27,370 nt of DNA from Deltaproteobacteria bacterium (GCA_020350905.1 CP070843.1:2520791-2548160); one strand, 5' to 3'; counted from the first letter of the stretch, positions 1 through 8,744 are shown. Numbers and translations: made by a program. The notes: generated by a model not told the origin, from the letters alone.

Positions 1-2
1 CA

Positions 3-2360
3 CCAATCTCTACGTTCCAGTTTGATCTAACGCTTTGCCCTCGAAGTGAAGTCGCGGTTGAAGCGGTGCAAATGGCCATCGATGATGAAAAGCATTTTGC
101 TGTTGCCTTCCTCGACATTCGTATGGATTCAGGTCCAGACGGCGTGTGGGCAGCAGAGCAAATTCGAAAGCTGGATCCAAACATCGAGATCGTCATGGTC
201 ACAGCCCATGGCGATGTGGGCCCCGAAAAAATTGTATCTCGCGTTCCCCCCGCTGGAAAGCTGCTTTACATAAGGAAGCCCTTTTCTCCAGAAGAAATCA
301 AACAGTTTGCCGTCTCGCTCAGTGCCAAGTGGCAACAAGAAATACAACTCCTCAAAATCCACGCTCATTTGGAAGGCCACATTGAGGAAAAAGCTACTGA
401 TTTAACAAAAGCAAACAAGCAAATGGCGCGGGAGATAGAAGAGCGCCGGCAAGCTGAGAAGGCTATGCGTGAAAGCGAAGAGCGCTATAGGAGCCTTTTC
501 AAGAACAATCACATGGTTATGCTAATAATTGACCCAGAGACTGCAGACATTGTAGATGCCAATCCAGCAGCGTGCTCCTTTTACGGTTGGGGCCATGAAG
601 AACTCACCAGCAAGAAGATTACCGATATCAATACACTCACTGAAGAGCAAGTTTTCCAAGAAATAGAGCGAGCGAAGTCGGAAGAAAACCAGCACTTTTT
701 CTTTCGTCACCGTTTGGCAAGAAACGAGATTGTCGACGTTGAAGTCTTCAGTGGTCCGATCGTACTGAACGGCAAACAGCTTCTGTATTCGATCGTTAAC
801 AATGTCACCGAGCGCAAACAGGCCATTGAAGCACTCCAGGCCAGCGAGGAAAAGTACCGCACGCTTCTGGAAACAAATCCGGATCCCGTGGTTGTCTACG
901 ACATTGATGGCAAAGTTGTCTATTTTAACCCTGCCTTCACCCGCGTTTTCGGCTGGTCCCTGGGTGAACGGTTGGGAAAAAAAATGGATGTTTTCGTGCC
1001 TGAGGAAAGTTGGCCAGAGACAAAAAAGATGATCAGTCGGGTGTTAGGTGGCGAGAGCTTCTCTGGCATAGAAACCCGCCGATACACCAAGGAAGGGAAG
1101 ATCATTCCAGTCAGTATCAGTGGAGCCGTCCTTCGAGACACGGACGGCAACCTTGTGGGCAGTATCATTGATTTACGAGACATCAGCGAACAGAAAAATC
1201 TGGAAGGCCAGCTGCAGCAAGCTCAAAAAATGGAGGCCGTCGGCACTCTTGCGGGAGGAATCGCTCACGATTTCAATAACCTGCTCCAAGCCATACAAGG
1301 CTATACGGAACTCCTACTCATACGCAAGAAGGAGGGAGAGTCCGATTGGCGAGAACTACAGGAAATCATCCGTGCCTCCAAAAGAGGAGCGGAGCTGACT
1401 CAGCAACTGCTCACCTTCAGTCGCAAGGTTGAGAGCAAAATAATACCCCTCGATCTCAATCAGGAGGTGGGAGAAGTACGAGAACTGCTCGAGCGCACCA
1501 TTCCCAAGATGATAGATGTCGAATTTAAACTGGCTGACAATCTCCAAATGGTCAACGCTGACCCTGTGCAACTGAGGCAAGTGCTCATGAACCTGGCTGT
1601 CAACGCGAAAGATGCAATGCCAGAAGGCGGCAAACTGCTCATTGAGACGCAAAGCGTAACGTTAGATCAGGAATTTTGTAGGAGATATGCTGAAGTAACG
1701 CCAGGGGATTACGTGCTGTTTTCGATCTCCGACACCGGGCACGGCATGGCAAAAGAGACGCTGGAGCACATCTTCGATCCTTTCTATACCACCAAGGAGG
1801 TTGGAAAGGGCACAGGCCTCGGACTGGCAATAGTTTACGGGATCATAAAAAATCATGAAGGCTACATCACCTGCTATAGCCACCCCGAGGTTGGAACCAC
1901 TTTTAGAATCTACCTACCGACAATAGAGCCGGAAAGCGTGCCTGTAGACGTACTGATAGCGCCGGAACCCGAGGGTCTCGCCAGAGGAGGTAGCGAAACC
2001 ATTTTGCTGGTGGATGACGAGGAGTTCATCAGGGAACTGGGGGCGGATGTACTCGGACGTGCTGGTTACACCGTTCTCACTGCTGGTGATGGGGAAAACG
2101 CCTTGAAGCTATACCGTCAGGAGCGGGCTCGGATTGACTTGGTGATTCTGGATTTGATCATGCCTGGAATGGGTGGAAGAAAGTGTCTCGAGGAACTGCT
2201 CACGATAGATCCACACACACGAGTATTGATAAGCAGTGGCTACTCACCCGATGGTCCTACAAAAGGAGCCCTTGACACCGGCGCCAAAGGTTTTGTCAGC
2301 AAACCCTACGACACCAGTCAATTGCTGCAACTGGTTCGTGAGATCTTGGATAGAAATTAA
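3..2360 (+). CDS. hybrid sensor histidine kinase/response regulator (5' end cut by window)
   Basis: Cytoplasmic phosphorelay kinase; the frame is open to the window edge, so the true start lies upstream and the in-frame GTG at 66 is not the start. Counting visible codons from position 3, the order is: a receiver domain (~1-115) with acceptor Asp in FLDIRM and Lys in IRKPF; a coiled linker; PAS 1 (~160-275); PAS 2 (~282-400); HisKA with H-box GGIAHDFNN (His ~422); HATPase_c (~520-645) with N-box NLAVNAKDA, DTGHGM and GTGLGLA; and a C-terminal receiver from ~665 with acceptor Asp ~717 (LVILDLIMPG) and SKPYD. No membrane segment is visible, so sensing is probably by the PAS domains or by phosphotransfer into the N-terminal receiver. 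The HDFNN H-box is typical of a common proteobacterial hybrid kinase class. The signal is unknown. It ends 10 bp from the convergent peptidase-like gene with no terminator between. Confidence 0.93.
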   Translation, partial: PISTFQFDLTLCPRSEVAVEAVQMAIDDEKHFAVAFLDIRMDSGPDGVWAAEQIRKLDPNIEIVMVTAHGDVGPEKIVSRVPPAGKLLYIRKPFSPEEIKQFAVSLSAKWQQEIQLLKIHAHLEGHIEEKATDLTKANKQMAREIEERRQAEKAMRESEERYRSLFKNNHMVMLIIDPETADIVDANPAACSFYGWGHEELTSKKITDINTLTEEQVFQEIERAKSEENQHFFFRHRLARNEIVDVEVFSGPIVLNGKQLLYSIVNNVTERKQAIEALQASEEKYRTLLETNPDPVVVYDIDGKVVYFNPAFTRVFGWSLGERLGKKMDVFVPEESWPETKKMISRVLGGESFSGIETRRYTKEGKIIPVSISGAVLRDTDGNLVGSIIDLRDISEQKNLEGQLQQAQKMEAVGTLAGGIAHDFNNLLQAIQGYTELLLIRKKEGESDWRELQEIIRASKRGAELTQQLLTFSRKVESKIIPLDLNQEVGEVRELLERTIPKMIDVEFKLADNLQMVNADPVQLRQVLMNLAVNAKDAMPEGGKLLIETQSVTLDQEFCRRYAEVTPGDYVLFSISDTGHGMAKETLEHIFDPFYTTKEVGKGTGLGLAIVYGIIKNHEGYITCYSHPEVGTTFRIYLPTIEPESVPVDVLIAPEPEGLARGGSETILLVDDEEFIRELGADVLGRAGYTVLTAGDGENALKLYRQERARIDLVILDLIMPGMGGRKCLEELLTIDPHTRVLISSGYSPDGPTKGALDTGAKGFVSKPYDTSQLLQLVREILDRN

Positions 2361-2370
2361 AATCTTGTCT

Positions 2371-5300
2371 TTATCGCCCGTGCCGGCTGGGAGCCCCGAG
2401 CTCCACGTCTAGCTCCACCGTTGCTTTGTCGCGCCGCACCTTGACCCGAACCACGTCACCGACATACCTGGTGGCCAGAAAAACTCTAAGATCGTCAAAG
2501 TCTTCCACTTTCTGACCATCCACAGCCAGGACAATATCGCCCTTTTCCATCCCAGCCTTCTCGGCCCCACTTCCGCGGGAAAAGCCGGCCACCGTGAGCA
2601 GACCATCAGACGAATCCAGCATTATCCCAAGCTTGGCATCCTCGGGAGCCTGCACTTCACTGGGGAAAATAATGAAGTCAGCCATACCAAGCTCCAGTGG
2701 TTCCTCCGGATCGGGCAGGATAATGGCATAGTCTTTTCCAATCCTGCGATAAACTCTCTTGGGAATCCCCGCGCCGTAAGCAAGGTGGCCACTGCCTGCT
2801 AGTACCACCATGTGATAGTCGGGATGATCTGTCAGAAAGTTGGCGATGCTTTCCGCCATGGTCTCATCCCACAGAATCTGGGCCTGGTGAAAGTACTCGA
2901 AGACTTGTGGAATGCTTTCGCCCTCCAGAGTTGCCTGGTGCATTTCGAAGACACTCCGAAGGCGCTCCTTGTATGGTTCGTCATCAAGATTCAACTCGTC
3001 AGGTAGGCGACCCTTTTCTTCCGGGCTCAAGCTTTCAAGCCCTTCGTTCGCAACCTTGCGAACCAACTCATCATCCTGGTTGAGGGCAACAACAGGTATT
3101 TTATTGGCCCTGGCATACTGAAGGATATCTTCATATAAATGATAGTTGAACCTCCAGGTACTGAAGTAGTGGGACTCCTTGAGAAAGGTCTGGATCTCGG
3201 TTTCCCCGGAGATATGGTCATCCAACGATTTCTGATAACGGCGCTGAAACATCTCCATGCCTATTGCCAGTTTCGGGTGGTGCCGGTGCAAGGCCTGAAT
3301 CACTTCAAGCTGAACAAGGTGATCGCCGTAGCGGTCATGCTTTTCGCCCACATAGACGATGGTCTTATCGGCTACCCGGAAAGCAATTTCAGATAGGGGA
3401 AGAACTGCCTCAAGGGCAATCCCGGTGGCTGGCTGGGGCACTTCAAGCTGGATCCCTCGATCGCTTACCGTTGTCTCCTTTTCCATGTTTTTGCCTCCAG
3501 AAAATTGTAGCCTGCTGTACTGCCCATAGTGCAGAAGCTTTCGACCCGTACCATTCACCTCATCAGCGTTTTCGGCCAGGACCAGGCCAAGAACACGCCC
3601 GGGATTTAAGATATTTTTCCTTATCTGCAGAAAAAGGCCCGTCGGATTCTCGGGCGCCCCAGGAAAAAAGGATTTCAGTTCAGTTTGAGGACCCAATAAA
3701 AGAAAACTCTTTTCACCTAAGTTGGAGTGATCGATCTCTTCAGCACTCGTGGTCTTGAAACCCTGACTTTGCAACGCTTGAATCAGGGTCTCATAGATTT
3801 CCTTGTTGGCTTCAGGCACGAGAATGGTTCGGGTCGGATCTCCCAAAAGACGGCTCAACACAGCGCTTCTCTCAGGTGGATCCAATCTGCGAAAAAGGTC
3901 GTAGTCTGGATCTACAATCATCTTTTGGGGTCTTTCCTGCAAAGGCAAAGAGAGGGTTTGCGCTGCAGCTGAAATGGGCAAGATATGTTTCTCTTGTTTG
4001 TTCTCTGTATGGATAACCACCGGGATGAACACGGGCATTGTGCTGTTCGCAACCCGAATTTCAAATTGCAAATCGTAGCCACTTCCCGGCCGATTCAACC
4101 GAATCTTGCTGAGATTTACCTCCATCGAACCTTTGTTGTTCAGCCAAAATGCAAAAAAACCACTGAGATCCTCCCCGGCTGTGTTTGAAAAAATCCCTTC
4201 CAGATCCTGCCACGAGGTTATCCTAAACCGCTGCTTCTGAGCCAGCTGCTTGAGCCCCTCTCTGAATGCCTTATCACCGGCACGGTTTTTGAGCATATGA
4301 AAAAACATGGCGGTTTTGCCATAACCCACCGCACGTAAAGCGCGATCCTCCTCGCTAACGAACTCTCGGATGGAGATTTCATTGTCCTGATGGACGTAAC
4401 TTTCGTAATTCTCGACAATCTGCTTTCGATGTTGCCATCCCTTTTCTTTCAAGGCATCGTAATGGTGATCGGCCAGATAGGAGGCCAATCCCTCAGACCA
4501 GTTGCCCTTTTCGTAGTCCACATAGACAGAATTGCCGAACCAAGAGTGAAGGATTTCATGTCCCAGTGAGGTCTCTGGAATGAATGGCAGCTTGAGTATC
4601 TGCCGGCCCAGCAGGGTGAAGGTTGGCATGCCGTAGCCGGTGGGCAGAATGTTCTCAACCACAGCAAAGCGGCGAAAAGGGTAGGGCCCCAGCATATCTT
4701 CATACATCCCCAGATATTTTTTGATGTAGGCGAGGTAGAGACCTGAAAGATCCTTATCCTCAGGCAGCAAGTACGTCGCCACCTCCACGTCCCCATGGCG
4801 GTCCTTGTTTACGACGTACGGTGCCATCATGAAATGAATATGTGGTACCGGATGCGGAAAATGAAAGACCTCCAGCCTCCCCTCGCCAGTTTCGTGAGTT
4901 GTTATGGTCTCAGCTTCAGACACTGCATGGAAACCTTTAGGAACCCTTGCTTCGAGGCTAAAATGGGCAAGCTCGGCCTCAGCAGCAGGATACCAGCCAT
5001 CGAGTAGAAAAGCCCCTTTTGCACCAATTATGTTCTCAACACCACTGCGTACGTCATCAGAAAAAACTCCCTCATACTCCATGCGCACATGGGTGCGATC
5101 CGGATGGAGAGGGAGATTGATGCGCCCATCTTCCACCTTTGCCACAGCGGCTTCACCGTTTATTGAAAACTTGGTTATGCGTAGACCCTTGCCGGCCAAT
5201 ATTGTTCGCACACTTTGCGGAATGGTGGCATTCATGGTTCCATAGATTCTATGCTTTGGGAGGTCGAACGAAATTGTTATACGGTGCTGGGGTAGTGAAG

Positions 5301-5388
5301 CCGCCCTACCAAGAGAAGATAAACACAGGACACCGGCAATTACCAAGCAACCAATCAAAGCGAAAAGGATCTTTTGTATAGATGCCAT
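2371..5388 (-). CDS. exported M1-peptidase-like / ChaN-like / PDZ fusion protein
   Basis: A 1005-aa three-module protein. The ATG at 5388 is chosen because AAGGAG lies 10 nt upstream; GTG at 5391 (7 nt) is equally possible, and a TTG at 5415 would lie upstream of that site. Residues ~5-30 form a Sec signal peptide ending in GRAAS. Residues ~30-450 resemble gluzincin M1 peptidases: HEILH at 277-281 and a downstream Glu (WSEGLA, ~299) form the zinc site, with 17 rather than the usual 18 residues between them. The exopeptidase GAMEN motif is replaced by GYGMPTF. Residues ~672-885 resemble the ChaN/DUF399 haem-binding lipoprotein fold (GEKHD ~682-686, GMEMFQ, AGSGHLAYG). Residues ~910-995 are a PDZ domain (GAEKAGMEKGDIVLAVDG). 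It probably acts in the periplasm or on the outer membrane, perhaps in protein turnover tied to haem. The substrate is unknown. Confidence 0.85.
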   Translation of the reverse strand: MASIQKILFALIGCLVIAGVLCLSSLGRAASLPQHRITISFDLPKHRIYGTMNATIPQSVRTILAGKGLRITKFSINGEAAVAKVEDGRINLPLHPDRTHVRMEYEGVFSDDVRSGVENIIGAKGAFLLDGWYPAAEAELAHFSLEARVPKGFHAVSEAETITTHETGEGRLEVFHFPHPVPHIHFMMAPYVVNKDRHGDVEVATYLLPEDKDLSGLYLAYIKKYLGMYEDMLGPYPFRRFAVVENILPTGYGMPTFTLLGRQILKLPFIPETSLGHEILHSWFGNSVYVDYEKGNWSEGLASYLADHHYDALKEKGWQHRKQIVENYESYVHQDNEISIREFVSEEDRALRAVGYGKTAMFFHMLKNRAGDKAFREGLKQLAQKQRFRITSWQDLEGIFSNTAGEDLSGFFAFWLNNKGSMEVNLSKIRLNRPGSGYDLQFEIRVANSTMPVFIPVVIHTENKQEKHILPISAAAQTLSLPLQERPQKMIVDPDYDLFRRLDPPERSAVLSRLLGDPTRTILVPEANKEIYETLIQALQSQGFKTTSAEEIDHSNLGEKSFLLLGPQTELKSFFPGAPENPTGLFLQIRKNILNPGRVLGLVLAENADEVNGTGRKLLHYGQYSRLQFSGGKNMEKETTVSDRGIQLEVPQPATGIALEAVLPLSEIAFRVADKTIVYVGEKHDRYGDHLVQLEVIQALHRHHPKLAIGMEMFQRRYQKSLDDHISGETEIQTFLKESHYFSTWRFNYHLYEDILQYARANKIPVVALNQDDELVRKVANEGLESLSPEEKGRLPDELNLDDEPYKERLRSVFEMHQATLEGESIPQVFEYFHQAQILWDETMAESIANFLTDHPDYHMVVLAGSGHLAYGAGIPKRVYRRIGKDYAIILPDPEEPLELGMADFIIFPSEVQAPEDAKLGIMLDSSDGLLTVAGFSRGSGAEKAGMEKGDIVLAVDGQKVEDFDDLRVFLATRYVGDVVRVKVRRDKATVELDVELGAPSRHGR

Positions 5389-5431
5389 CACCGCAGATCT
5401 CCTTTTTTTCGTCAAAGACGTTGTTGCGACA

Positions 5432-5459
5432 AATATAAGAATTCTTTCTGGGAAATCAA
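5432..5459 (-). promoter_or_regulatory. possible sigma70 promoter for the M1/ChaN/PDZ gene
   Basis: On the minus strand TTGATT (5454-5459) and TATATT (5432-5437) are separated by 16 nt, about 45 nt before the GTG/ATG start. The -10 matches consensus at 5 of 6 positions, the -35 at 4 of 6. Sequence pattern only. Confidence 0.35.
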
Positions 5460-5610
5460 ATGCCTACGGTGTCGGCGGCTTCTTGAGGGCTTGTAAGTAG
5501 AGACTCGTCGTTCGCGAGGAAAGAATATGTGGTGGTAGTCCTGTCAGGGAAAGGAAGCACATTTGGGGCTGCACGGCCAAAGCTGGAGGAATGATGTGCC
5601 AGGGGGTAAA

Positions 5611-5651
5611 CATGGTCAGTAGTCCGTTGAACGAACGGACAACTGACCATG
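5611..5651 (-). terminator. long inverted repeat downstream of the ferritin-like gene
   Basis: CATGGTCAGT at 5611-5620 is exactly repeated in inverse at 5642-5651, and the stem continues as TCCGTT/AACGGA around a 5-nt loop, with one mismatch. It begins 16 nt past the stop of the minus-strand ferritin-like gene. There is no strong U-tract after the stem on the minus strand, so it may be a weak terminator, an mRNA-stabilising hairpin or an operator-like palindrome. Confidence 0.4.
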
Positions 5652-5666
5652 TTCGCTAGATCCTTA

Positions 5667-6143
5667 TTACATCTCTGGCATGTAAATGCTTTCGTACAGT
5701 TCTTCCAGGCTGGCAAGATGCTTGCCTTCATCCTGTTGCAGTCGACGGAACATTGCCTCCATGGGTGCACCCACACACGCCTGCGCCATTTTCCCGTAGA
5801 AATCCACCGAACGTTTTTCTTCGTGGATAGCGTATATCATTACGTCCTGGGAAGTGGAATCCTCATCCAGAGGCTTTATCTGAAGCAGCATGGTCAAATC
5901 CATGCTTGGGCCCTCTTCCACACCAGCTTCGTGTAGAGCGATCTCTTCCTCGAGAAAGGCTTTCTCCAGGGTATATTTGTGCTCCAGCTCTTCAAGAGCC
6001 AGCTCTTTTACCAACTCCCTGGCCCGCTTATCTTCGACCATCTCGTAAGCTTTCCGATAAACATCGAAGCTTTCCTTCTCCATTTCAATTGCCTTCTCAA
6101 TTGCTCCTTCCCTGGTGTAGCATACCTCTTCAAATTCACTCAT
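5667..6143 (-). CDS. ferritin-like/rubrerythrin-type diiron protein
   Basis: A 158-aa soluble helical protein. The ATG at 6143 is preceded by GGAGG at 6-nt spacing; an upstream in-frame start at 6176 lacks such a site. Two helix pairs carry diiron-type ligands: an N-terminal Glu-rich helix (AIEMEKESFDVY), ExxH at residues 52-55 (ELEH), then IHEEKRSVDFY and a second ExxH in DEGKH. This is the rubrerythrin/YciF-like ferritin-like pattern. There is no C-terminal rubredoxin CxxC domain, so it is not a complete rubrerythrin. Members of the family act in peroxide or iron handling in anaerobes. It is a single gene with its own hairpin downstream. The specific activity cannot be read from the sequence. 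Confidence 0.85.
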   Translation of the reverse strand: MSEFEEVCYTREGAIEKAIEMEKESFDVYRKAYEMVEDKRARELVKELALEELEHKYTLEKAFLEEEIALHEAGVEEGPSMDLTMLLQIKPLDEDSTSQDVMIYAIHEEKRSVDFYGKMAQACVGAPMEAMFRRLQQDEGKHLASLEELYESIYMPEM

Positions 6144-6308
6144 CGCTTTCCTCCATAGCATCCAAATAAGTGCCAAAATATCTCGGCTCGAAAGAAGTCA
6201 TGGCGTATATTACGTGATCATTGTCAAGGATTCAAGAGAGATTTTTCACTATTGGCCCGTGGAGTCGCTCATAGGTCCTCACATGCCGCGGATTAAATGG
6301 CTTTCGAT

Positions 6309-7214
6309 TCAATGAACCGTATCTACCTCCTCCTCTGACCATTCCAATCGATCGAGGAGCTTCCGAACGAGCTCAGCAAATGCGGTCTTGGCCACCGAAT
6401 CGCTGGATTCTGCCACAAATGGCCGTCCTGCATCACACTGGTGTACGACACGAGGATCGATGGGTATGCGTCCCAGGAATACTACCCCCAGCTCCCCGGC
6501 TGCCTTCTCACCTCCTCCTATCTTAAAGAGATCTATCTCTCCACTGCAGTGTGGGCACACCATACCACTCATGTTCTCGACAATGCCCAACACCGGCACT
6601 TCTATCAGCCTGCTGAAACTGACGGCTTTGCGCGAGTCCAGAAGAGCAACATCCTGCGGGGTAGTCACGATCACGGCACCATCCACCTCCTTGATGAGCC
6701 GGGCAACACTGAGAGGTTCATCGCCAGTGCCTGGAGGCAGGTCAATGAAGAGAAAGTCTAGATCACCCCAATTCACATTGCCGAGAAACTGCTTGATAGC
6801 GGAGTGCTTGAGTGGCCCCCTCCAGACGATAGCCTTATCAGGCTCGGGTGAGAGAAGGGCCATGGACACTGCTTTAAAACCTTTGAATACTTCGACCGGA
6901 TTGACACCGTCACCACTGCCGGTCAAGCGCTGACCCTCTATACCAAGCATTCTCGGTACATCCGGACCGTGAAGATCAGCGTCAAGAATTCCAACTTGAT
7001 GACCCCTGAGAGCCAAAGAAGCAGCCAAGTTGATTGCCACGGTACTTTTCCCCACGCCACCCTTACCGCTCATGACCATAATCTTGTGGCGAATGCTAAA
7101 AAGTCTCTCCCGTAACCTTTTCTGCTCATGCTCTGCTTTTTCGCCAGAAGAGCATTTGTTCGCAAGATCGCAGGCTTCACAAGGTTTATTATCTTCACAC
7201 TCTTTTTCTGTCAT
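6309..7214 (-). CDS. mrp: Mrp/NBP35 family Fe-S cluster carrier ATPase
   Basis: A 301-aa P-loop ATPase of the Mrp/ApbC/NBP35 group, which binds and transfers [4Fe-4S] clusters to apo-proteins. The deviant Walker A is GKGGVGKS at residues 50-57; the Walker B/switch region reads LFIDLPPGTGDE; the cluster-binding CPHC is at 220-223. The N-terminus adds Cys 6, 12, 15 and 21. The last three (C-x2-C-x5-C) match the N-terminal ferredoxin-like motif of NBP35, though the first Cys is nearer than in eukaryotic NBP35. The N-terminal DUF59 domain of many bacterial Mrp proteins is absent. The ATG at 7214 has AAGGA at ~7-nt spacing; the TTG at 7220 would be too close to it. A minus-strand promoter lies upstream. 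Confidence 0.93.
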   Translation of the reverse strand: MTEKECEDNKPCEACDLANKCSSGEKAEHEQKRLRERLFSIRHKIMVMSGKGGVGKSTVAINLAASLALRGHQVGILDADLHGPDVPRMLGIEGQRLTGSGDGVNPVEVFKGFKAVSMALLSPEPDKAIVWRGPLKHSAIKQFLGNVNWGDLDFLFIDLPPGTGDEPLSVARLIKEVDGAVIVTTPQDVALLDSRKAVSFSRLIEVPVLGIVENMSGMVCPHCSGEIDLFKIGGGEKAAGELGVVFLGRIPIDPRVVHQCDAGRPFVAESSDSVAKTAFAELVRKLLDRLEWSEEEVDTVH

Positions 7215-7271
7215 TCCCAATTCCTTATCCCGACGTTGCTCTCACAATAGCGGTCATCGCATCTACTGCCA

Positions 7272-7300
7272 AATATTGTTCGGCATAGGCGTTTTGTCAA
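7272..7300 (-). promoter_or_regulatory. sigma70-like promoter upstream of mrp
   Basis: On the minus strand a perfect TTGACA (7295-7300) is followed after 17 nt by AATATT (7272-7277, 4 of 6 to TATAAT), 58 nt upstream of the mrp ATG. It is the clearest housekeeping promoter in the window, judged by pattern alone. Confidence 0.5.
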
Positions 7301-7625
7301 GCGTTACTCCTGGCAAAACCACCCCGTCTGCTCTTTTTATAGAATACCATTTGGACTGTCACGTTGAGTCAAACCATATCGTTGTAAGCAAGGGGCTAGA
7401 CTGGTATATCTTTCAACTCTACACCGAAGGCTTTCTTGGACACTGAGAGCATTTCAGATTTAATTTGAGATTGCAGATTGTTGCTTCCGCCATAGTATGA
7501 ATTGTCTATTGAGACTTGCGCCAATCTGAAATCTACAATCTAAAACTCTTTACATACTACCAATTTTCAGCTATAAGCTGAGCATCTAAGGAGCGGAACC
7601 GAGTTATTGTCCAGGGAGTGAGGAT
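7301..7625. other. intergenic stretch with an imperfect AT-rich hairpin repeat
   Basis: No supported gene. An imperfect inverted repeat runs from 7454-7481 to 7521-7546; both arms are built from AGATTG and GATTT words (12 of 14 matches in the best block). The same words recur as a direct repeat at 23715-23752, which suggests a dispersed intergenic family. The remainder shows nothing recognisable. Confidence 0.5.
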
Positions 7626-7820
7626 ATGGAACCTGAAAGAAAAGCAGGAATCAGCATCGTCTTCGGAATTCCGGCAATCGTTGGCGCAGGTCTCGTCTGG
7701 CAACTTTCGGGAAACTGGCAGGTTGTCTTTGGCTATCTGGGTCTGCTTGGCTTCATTGTTGGTGCCTTCCTCGCCAACCCGGAGCAAATGATTTCCTCGG
7801 AAAACGAATCCGAGCACTAG
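7626..7820 (+). CDS. small two-helix membrane protein, unknown function
   Basis: A 64-aa protein with a good ribosome site (GGAG, 7 nt before the ATG). After a short charged N-terminus (MEPERKAG) come two hydrophobic segments of about 18 residues, roughly 9-27 and 32-50, joined by a short loop (SGNWQ); the C-terminus is acidic (SSENESEH). Small inner-membrane proteins of this shape are common and mostly uncharacterised. It stands alone between the mrp upstream region and the convergent DUF169 gene. I do not recognise a family. Confidence 0.65.
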   Translation: MEPERKAGISIVFGIPAIVGAGLVWQLSGNWQVVFGYLGLLGFIVGAFLANPEQMISSENESEH

Positions 7821-7821
7821 T

Positions 7822-7845
7822 ACTCCAGTGCTCCATCACTCCAGG
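7822..7845. repeat. three-unit 8-bp tandem repeat
   Basis: ACTCCAGT, GCTCCATC and ACTCCAGG follow one another between the convergent ends of the microprotein and DUF169 genes. This is a short degenerate tandem array in a gene-free gap. Confidence 0.4.
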
Positions 7846-7848
7846 TAC

Positions 7849-8640
7849 CTACAAGATACCCAAATCTTCTCCTAGCACTTTATAGGGCTTAGGGAACTCG
7901 GGTTGGAAGTTCTGGTAGAAGGTTACCGGATACCTGGCACCAATCTTGTTGCCAGCTTCCCGCAAACCTTGGGCGAGTTCCTGCAACTCCTTGCCGGGCA
8001 GACCAAAAACCATTTCATCGTCTTGGGTCATGGAGAAGATTCGGTCTCCCATTCCCGGAATGGCCACCCGGGCAACTTGTAAGGTGAAGGGTGCAATCAG
8101 GTATTCGCTGCATTCCACTTTACCGCCGAAGGTTCCGAAGAGACGTTCACCCTTTCGATAAGCCCATGCCTGAATCATACGCATAACCTGGGCGGGGTTG
8201 CCATAAATTGCAACCGAATCGGGCTCATACAATCCCTTCGCCAAAGGAGCAAGCACAATTGCCTTCCATTTGTCATTGTCCAAGAGGTTCATCGAAGCAA
8301 CCTCCTCTCGAGCCCGTCCCTCATCATCATGGAAGTTAACCTCACAAAAGAGGCTAGCCAGAGAACCTTGAGGATCATCCGCGCCACTGAAGCCAAAAGC
8401 GATCATTGCCGGTACACAAATCAAGTCTTCCCTGGTGAGCCCTACAGTCCATCCGTAGACTCTGGCCATGGTCACCGCCTGACAGATAGTGACCCTTTTC
8501 TGCAAAGCTAGAGATGGCTGACGGGTTTTTTCCGGAAAATCAGACTCGTCTTTGAGAAACCTCACCGCCACAGGAAAGGTCTTCAGCCGCAGTCCATTGC
8601 TGATGAAATCATTGATTTCCTTAAAGTTCATTTCAGTCAT
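7849..8640 (-). CDS. DUF169 domain protein
   Basis: A 263-aa soluble protein starting at an ATG with AAGGAGG 4 nt upstream. It has the features I associate with DUF169 (PF02596): an N-terminal PVAVRF, a central CQAVTMAR region, KGLYEPDSVAIYGNPAQVMRM, a conserved ECSEYLIAPF segment and a C-terminal DDEMVFGLPGKEL. The family is frequent in anaerobic bacteria and archaea and has no established biochemical role; conserved cysteines hint at metal or cofactor binding, which is inference. No signal peptide. It is a single gene, so context gives little help. Confidence 0.85.
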   Translation of the reverse strand: MTEMNFKEINDFISNGLRLKTFPVAVRFLKDESDFPEKTRQPSLALQKRVTICQAVTMARVYGWTVGLTREDLICVPAMIAFGFSGADDPQGSLASLFCEVNFHDDEGRAREEVASMNLLDNDKWKAIVLAPLAKGLYEPDSVAIYGNPAQVMRMIQAWAYRKGERLFGTFGGKVECSEYLIAPFTLQVARVAIPGMGDRIFSMTQDDEMVFGLPGKELQELAQGLREAGNKIGARYPVTFYQNFQPEFPKPYKVLGEDLGIL

Positions 8641-8744
8641 GATACCTCCTTCCCTCGTTACAGTTTAGTAATAGATGGGAGCTATTCAGAAGAGTCGCCC
8701 TGCACCGACACAACGCTGCATTGCGGTTTGTAAAAGCGGATCGC

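Noticed and set aside
3264..3758. 164-codon plus-strand frame antisense to the ChaN region
   Set aside because: Shadow of the well-supported minus-strand gene, rich in His/Pro/Arg as expected for an antisense frame.
6199..6227. Perfect TTGACA upstream of the ferritin-like gene (6222-6227, minus)
   Set aside because: No acceptable -10 hexamer at 16-18 nt spacing.
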